A stretch of 64,000 bases of DNA from Aegilops tauschii subsp. strangulata (taxonomy: Eukaryota > Streptophyta > Magnoliopsida > Poales > Poaceae): NCBI RefSeq assembly GCF_002575655.3, contig NC_053035.3, positions 501,176,601 through 501,240,600 on the forward strand. Reading direction: 5' to 3'. Shown in pieces: positions 59,050 to 64,000 of this stretch. Position numbers and translations under genes: made by a program. The notes below the pieces were generated by a model, which had not been told where the DNA came from, ran no database searches, and was given only the letters and a program-made list of their open reading frames with translations. Position 1 is the stretch's first letter. The number at the start of each line of letters is the position of its first letter.

Positions 59050-61054
59050 TGTTGGGGAACGTAGTAATTTCAAAAAATTTCCTACGAACACGCAAGATCA
59101 TGGTGATGCATAGCAACGAGAGGGAAGAGTGTTGTCCACGTACCCTCGTAGACCGATAGCGGAAGCGTTAACACAACGCGGTTGATGTAGTCGTACGTCT
59201 TCACGATCCTACCGATCAAGTACCGAACGTACGACACCTCCGAGTTCAGCACACGTTCAGCTCGATGACGTCCCTCGAATTCCGATCCAGCCGAGTGTTG
59301 AGGGAGAGTTTCGTCAGCACGACGACGTGGTGACGATGATGATGTTCTACCGACGCAGGGCTTCGCCTAAGCTCCGCTACGATATTATCGAGGTGTAATA
59401 TGGTGGAGGGGGGCACCGCACACGCCTAAAAGATCTCAAGGATCAATTGTTGTGTCTATGGGGTGCCCCCCTGCCCCCGTATATAAAGGATGGAGGAGGG
59501 GAGGCCGGCCAGCCCCTGGGGCGCGCCAGAAGGGTGGAGTCCTACTAGGACTCCCTAGTCCTAGTAGGATTCCTCCTCCCACATGGAATAGGAAAAGGGG
59601 AAGGGAAAAGGAGAAGAAAAGAAGTGGGCGCCCCCCTTCCCTAGTCCAATTCGGACCAGACCATGGGGAGGGGCGCAGCCACCTTTTGAGGCCTTTCTCT
59701 CCTTTCCCGTATGGCCCATTAAGGCCCAATACGAATTCCCGTAACTCTCCGGTACTCCGAAAAATACACGAATCACTCGGAACCTTTCCGAAGTTCGAAT
59801 ATAGTCGTCCAATATATTGATCTTTACGTCTCGGCCATTTCGAGACTCCTCGTCATGTCCCCGATCTCATCCGGGACTCCGAACTCCTTCGGTACATCAA
59901 AATACATAAACTCATAATATAACCGTCATCGTAACGTTAAGCGTGCGGACCCTACGGGTTCGAGAACTATGTAGACATGACCGAGACACTTGTCCGGTCA
60001 ATAACCAATAGCGGAACCTGGATGCTCATATTGGTTCCCACATATTCTACGAAGATCTTTATCGGTCAGACCGCATAACAACATACGTTGTTCCCTTTGT
60101 CATCGGTATGTTACTTGCCCGAGATTCGATCGTCGGTATCTCGATACCTAGTTCAATCTCGTTACCGGCAAGTCTCTTTACTCGTTCCGTAATACATCAT
60201 CCCTCAACTAACTCATTAGTTGCCATGCTTGCAAGGCTTAAGTGATGTGCATTACCGAGAGGGCCCAGAGATACCTCTCCGACAATCAGAGTGACAAATC
60301 CTAATCTCGAAATACGCCAACCCAACAAGTACCTTTGGAGACACCTGTAGAGCACCTTTATAATCACCCATTTACGTTGTGACGTTTGGTAGCACACAAA
60401 GTGTTCCTCCGGTAAACGGGAGTTGCATAATCTCATAGTCATAGGAACATGTATAAGTCATGAAGAAAGCAATAGTAACATACTAAACGATCGAGTGCTA
60501 AGCTAACGGAATGGGTCAAGTCAATCACGTCATTCTCCTAATGAGGTGATCAATCTAGGAATGTGGGTGCGTCTTCTGTTGCCGTTAGCAATTTCGTGGA
60601 ATAAACTCGTGTTCGAATCCCCTTTGATGATGCTGAGGAATCTACCCCTTTGGTTCAAGTAAATTTCATGGTGCAGTATTTTTAGGCTAACTTATTTGTT
60701 CTTGTAGAAACTAGAAAGATATGGCTAGAGGATATATGTAAATGTAAGTTTGTTGCATGTACTAAACGATCGAGTGCTAAGCTAACGGAATGGGTCAAGT
60801 TAATCACGTCATTCTCCTAATGAGGTGATCCCATTAATCAAATGACAAGTCATGTCTATGGCTAGGAAACACAACCATCTTTGGTCAACGAGCTAGTCAA
60901 GTAGAGGCATACTAGTGACACTCTGTTTGTCTATGTATTCACACATGTATTATGTTTCCGGTTAATACAATTCTAGCATGAATAATAAATATTTATCATG
61001 ATATAAGGAAATAGATAATAACTTTATTATTGCCTCTAGGGCATATTTCCTTCA
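59050..61054 (-). repeat. 5' LTR of element B with an internal 279-bp insertion
   Basis: 2005 bp instead of about 1726. Bases 60481-60551 and 60760-60830 are a 71-bp direct repeat of LTR sequence, and between them lies a 211-bp non-LTR segment (60552-60762) matching 51703-51913. The whole block 59050-60762 therefore parallels 50201-51913 (1713 bp each). The outer end is followed by CCGCC. TATA near 59480-59486 (minus). Confidence 0.9.
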
Positions 61055-61059
61055 CCGCC
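61055..61059. repeat. Target duplication of element B, right copy (CCGCC)
   Basis: Directly follows the LTR end TTCA at 61054 and matches 50196-50200. Confidence 0.8.
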
Positions 61060-62200
61060 ATCGTTGGAGACAGTGGTGGCTAGGGTTTGTGAGGGAGTTG
61101 CTTCAGGCGACCGTGTAGGAGATCAAGGCGATGTACCCCATCTAAGGGGAGGATGAAAGGGATGACAGGGGATAGGGGAAGATGGGGGTGGAGAGGAGAG
61201 GAGACGCTGCAGATGGGATGGAGCCACTGATGATCGAATCAAACCGCGGCCATGGGAGGTGCGTCGATGACGGCCCGTGGAGGATGGCGGCGATGGACGA
61301 CGGCGGGGCGGCGAGGGATCGGCCGGTGGAGGCGGTGAACGAAGGAAAAAGGAGGTTGAGCGCTGGATAGCGGGCCTGGCGTCCGAAAAAGCAATGCAGA
61401 GAACGAGCTCCACATAGCTCTTTATTTTTTTAAGCAAAAATACTATTTCCACATATTGAAAAAATCTGAAAAATATTATATACATACATGTGTATTAGTA
61501 TTATACGCGTATAAAATTTCATGAACATATCTGTTCTCATGTAGTGTATACAAATAAGATAAATACACAGATTAAAATTGGCTTTATATTTGTTTTTTTA
61601 GGCCAGATATTTCTCTTTTTTATGTAGCATGCAAATAATTGAATTACATGATGAAACTTTTTACCTACTTGACGAACATGCATATGTATTTGTATTAAAA
61701 AATTGATATTTTCAGAAACTTTTAAGTATTAAATATTTTTTGGCAAAACTGGCTCAATGGAGCCCGGCCTCTGCAACGCCGCACTCGCCTGGCGTCCAGG
61801 TATTCCATGGCTTCGGGCCTTCAGCGGTAAATACCGGGAGCCCCTATAAAAAAATCAGAAAAAGATATCTCCAGGTTTCAAACACACAACCTTCCAGTTC
61901 AGGTACGAGTCCACTAGCCACTAGACCTATCATGCAGGTGGTGATTACTAACAGCGGCAACGGCGTAATAAATAATGTCGCCGTGCTATTCTATTTCATA
62001 GATTTTTTTGGAAAAAAATCGTGACATTGAAATAGTTCATGGATTTTGAAAATTGTTCTTCATTTTGGAAGAAAATTACACAAACCTGGAAAAAGTTCAC
62101 TGGTTTTCAAAAAAGGTTCATCAAATTTGAAAAAACTTTTGTTGGTTTTGAAAAACATTCATCAAAATTGAAAAAAAGTTAATGGATTTTCATTTAATGT
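61060..62200. other. Anonymous flank, no gene assigned
   Basis: 61060-61420 is GC-rich with an unsupported minus-strand frame. 61430-61740 is AT-rich. 61740-62030 is a mixed stretch common in appearance to grass transposon ends, without identifiable terminal repeats. Confidence 0.35.
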
Positions 62201-62420
62201 TCATCAAACTTAAAAATAGTTCATCGAATTTGAAAACCGTTCATCGAAATTGAAAAAAGTTCATAAACTTTCAAGAAAAGTTAATCGGATTTGGAAAAAG
62301 TTCATCGAATTTGAAAAAAGTTCATCGAATTTGAAAAAAGTTCATCGAATTTGAAAAAAGTTCATCGGATTTTTAAAAATTTCATCGAATTTGAAAAAAA
62401 TTCGTCGATTTTTAAGAAAA
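62040..62420. repeat. Degenerate 20-bp AT-rich tandem repeat
   Basis: Repeats of GTTCATCGAATTTGAAAAAA, perfect for several units around 62298-62365 and diverging outward. Seen in grass transposon subterminal regions; the parent element could not be bounded. Confidence 0.8.
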
Positions 62421-63187
62421 AAGTTCACAAATTTGAAGCAAAAACATCAAACTAGGAAGAACAAAAAAAAGGAAAAACAAAAAACGAAAAGGAAAAAAGG
62501 AAAAAAAATAAAAAGGAAAAGAGGAAAGAATAGATAAGAAATAGAGGAAAAAGATGGTAGTTCACAGATCAGCAAGTTGCTCGACGGGGAGGTCGCTGGT
62601 TCGATCCTTTGCCGGGACACCTTTTTTTAGGAGGGAGCTCCTATGCAGCACTTGTCGAGGAAGATCTCCATGCCGCCGGACCAGACGCCGTGTCCAGCAA
62701 GTCGTCCAGCCACGAGCAACAGGGCTTCCGGTTCCGGAGCGTGCTCTCGATCGGGCTGAAAATAATCGGTTGGTTGGTTAAGCATCTCTCTAAGCAACCA
62801 CATAATGTTTGGTTGGTTAAGCATCTCACCATTGTGTTTTTAATACCGAAAGCTTACACATCATTTCGTTGATAGAAAAAGTAACGAGTACAAGATGTGG
62901 TACAAACACATGACACGGATGCAAGAGGCGTGAATATGGTGCCTAGAGCAGAGAGTCATGGGATGCTAGGCCTAAATAAAGAAAACCACAGCTAAACTCG
63001 TCATCATGATAAGTAGCCTAGACCAACAACAAGATGACCAACATCATGAAAAACACAGCTAAATCCAGACCCGGGTACGCCGTGAGCAAACAAGACAGTG
63101 CCTTCACGAAGAAGAATGAACCTCTCCCGTTTTTTTCCCATATCCGATCATAAAGCAAGTTTTGATCGTCCGAGATCGCGAGCTTCT
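62421..63187. other. Spacer before the last copia element
   Basis: Purine-rich low-complexity sequence (62450-62550), then mixed sequence with a repeated GGTTGGTTAAGCATCTC (62768 and 62812 areas). No gene is seen. Confidence 0.4.
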
Positions 63188-63326
63188 TGTTAGAGTAGTC
63201 ATTATGGTATACGACTTCTAGTCCAAGTCAGTTTTGTACCCCTACCCCAAGTCGGTTTGTACCCTCTTATATACTCTTGTATGCCGCACCAAATCATCAA
63301 TAAGCAACAGTTTTATTCAGCTTTCA
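63188..63326 (+). repeat. Short 5' LTR of a third copia family
   Basis: TGTTAGAGTAG to CTTTCA, 139 bp, with a TATATA-type box at about 63268 and a primer site TGGTATCAGA (63327-63336) directly after it. The short LTR and perfect primer site mark a family distinct from elements A, B and R2. The left border is by TG/CA rule only. Confidence 0.7.
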
Positions 63327-63358
63327 TGGTATCAGATACCGGTCCCAGGGTTTAGGGC

Positions 63359-64000
63359 ATGGCTCCGCCAACGCCACCGCCGCCGCCGCCGCCCGGCTAC
63401 TTCGAGCGCCGGGCCGCACTCATCGCCAAGGCTGCCAACGCCGCGGCCGCTTCTCTCTCGGCCCTCACCATAGCTCCAAAAAACTACCCTGCACCGATCC
63501 TCGCCGCACCAATATCTCTTGCTGACACAATCTCCGACGTCAGCCCCTACATCCCCATAGTTCGTGATCTCGCCGCCCACAACTACTACCATTGGAGACA
63601 TCTCTTGGATCTCCACCTCGGCCGCTGCAACCTGCGCTCGCATGTCGCCGCCAACTGTCTTCCCCGCCCCGAAGATCCGCAATGGTTGAAAGACGATCTC
63701 GCGATCGTCCAGTGGTTCTACACCCGCATCACCACCGAGATCTTCAACATGCTCGATCACGACGGCGCCACCGCTGCCAACATCTGGCACTCCCTCCGTC
63801 AGCTCTTCCAAAGCAACACCGACGCTCGGAAAAATGCTCTCCACACTGAGCTTCACAATATGGCGCAAGGAGACGCCCCGGTGAACCTGTTCTGCCAGCG
63901 CGTTAAGACCATTGGTGATGAGCTCCGCGAACTCGACGATACAGTTAGCGACTCATAGCTAATCAATATCGTCGTCGTCGGCCTCAGCGAAGACTTTGAC
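63359..64000 (+). pseudogene. gag of the third copia element (continues past the window)
   Basis: ATG at 63359 opens a Pro-rich start, then a typical copia gag/UBN2 domain (YYHWRHLLDLHLGRC, ITTEIFNML, IWHSLRQLFQSN, GDELRELDD). A TAG at 63956-63958 interrupts it, but the frame continues with LINIVVVGLSEDFD, the expected gag sequence, so this is a single nonsense change in an otherwise clean gene. The rest lies beyond the window. Confidence 0.85.

Noticed and set aside
52232..61054. Reading the two LTRs at 52232 and 59050 as one simple full-length copia insertion
   Set aside because: They belong to different subtypes, differ at many positions, and their flanks (ATCCT, CCGCC) do not match; each matches a different partner instead.
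62303..62365. Regular 20-bp repeat considered as a CRISPR-like array
   Set aside because: No unique spacers; a plain AT-rich tandem repeat in plant DNA.
62560..62620. tRNA B-box-like GGTTCGATCC, considered as a SINE or tRNA
   Set aside because: No matching A box or cloverleaf at the right distance and no target duplication.

Overview
This window is nuclear DNA from a large-genome grass, almost certainly a Triticeae cereal (wheat, barley, Aegilops group). The evidence is the LTRs of the Angela/BARE/WIS copia type (sharing the start ATGCCCTAGAGGCAATAATAA), CACTA elements with 3-bp target duplications, Helitrons with the GCCCGTTGCAACGCACGGGC end hairpin, and very sparse host genes among nested transposons. 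No tRNA, rRNA or CRISPR locus was recognised. All boundaries were read by eye.

Layout. 1-1621 (+): the last two coding exons of an unidentified host gene, the final one split by a LINE-like insertion (334-1467) with a perfect 15-bp target duplication. About 1962-5078 (-): the 3' half of a copia element. 5079-12802 (+): a second copia element, with a full 5' LTR, a decayed body and a truncated 3' LTR, cutting into the first. 12803-13503: GC-rich sequence with a 28-C run. 14017-17771 (-): a complete three-exon host gene (148 aa, mitochondrial-type presequence). Its 3.2-kb first intron holds a LINE fragment that is itself interrupted by a Harbinger-like element. 18358-18391: the end of a Helitron, interrupted by element A.

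18392-48139 (+): Angela-like copia element A (5' LTR, gag, integrase). CACTA-1 (20610-24129), carrying three exons of a cytosolic glutamine synthetase gene, is inserted in it. So is CACTA-2 (25872-46591), which in turn contains a 16.2-kb Helitron (26184-42401). That Helitron carries an OB-like gene, tandemly duplicated N-terminal exons, Rep, a PIF1-type helicase and a Ulp1-like protease. Both CACTA insertions are proved by uninterrupted copies of their target sites in element B of this same window.

48140-48840: LINE reverse transcriptase fused to the broken end of A. 50201-61054 (-): copia element B, flanked by CCGCC on both sides. Inside it lies what looks like the missing 3' LTR of element A, still with A's target duplication (AGGAT) and about 0.5 kb of A's flank. 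B's 5' LTR contains a 211-bp copy of that flank. This is a mosaic made by recombination or conversion, not by simple nesting. 61060-63187: anonymous sequence with an AT-rich 20-bp repeat. 63188-64000 (+): the start of another copia element with a short LTR and gag, running off the window.

The host genes appear unrelated to one another. The strongest leads are the A/B mosaic and its transduced flank, the glutamine synthetase capture, the composite Helitron with a collapsed Rep-helicase linker and two-lobed protease, and the two host genes hit by retroposons (one probably disabled, one intact).
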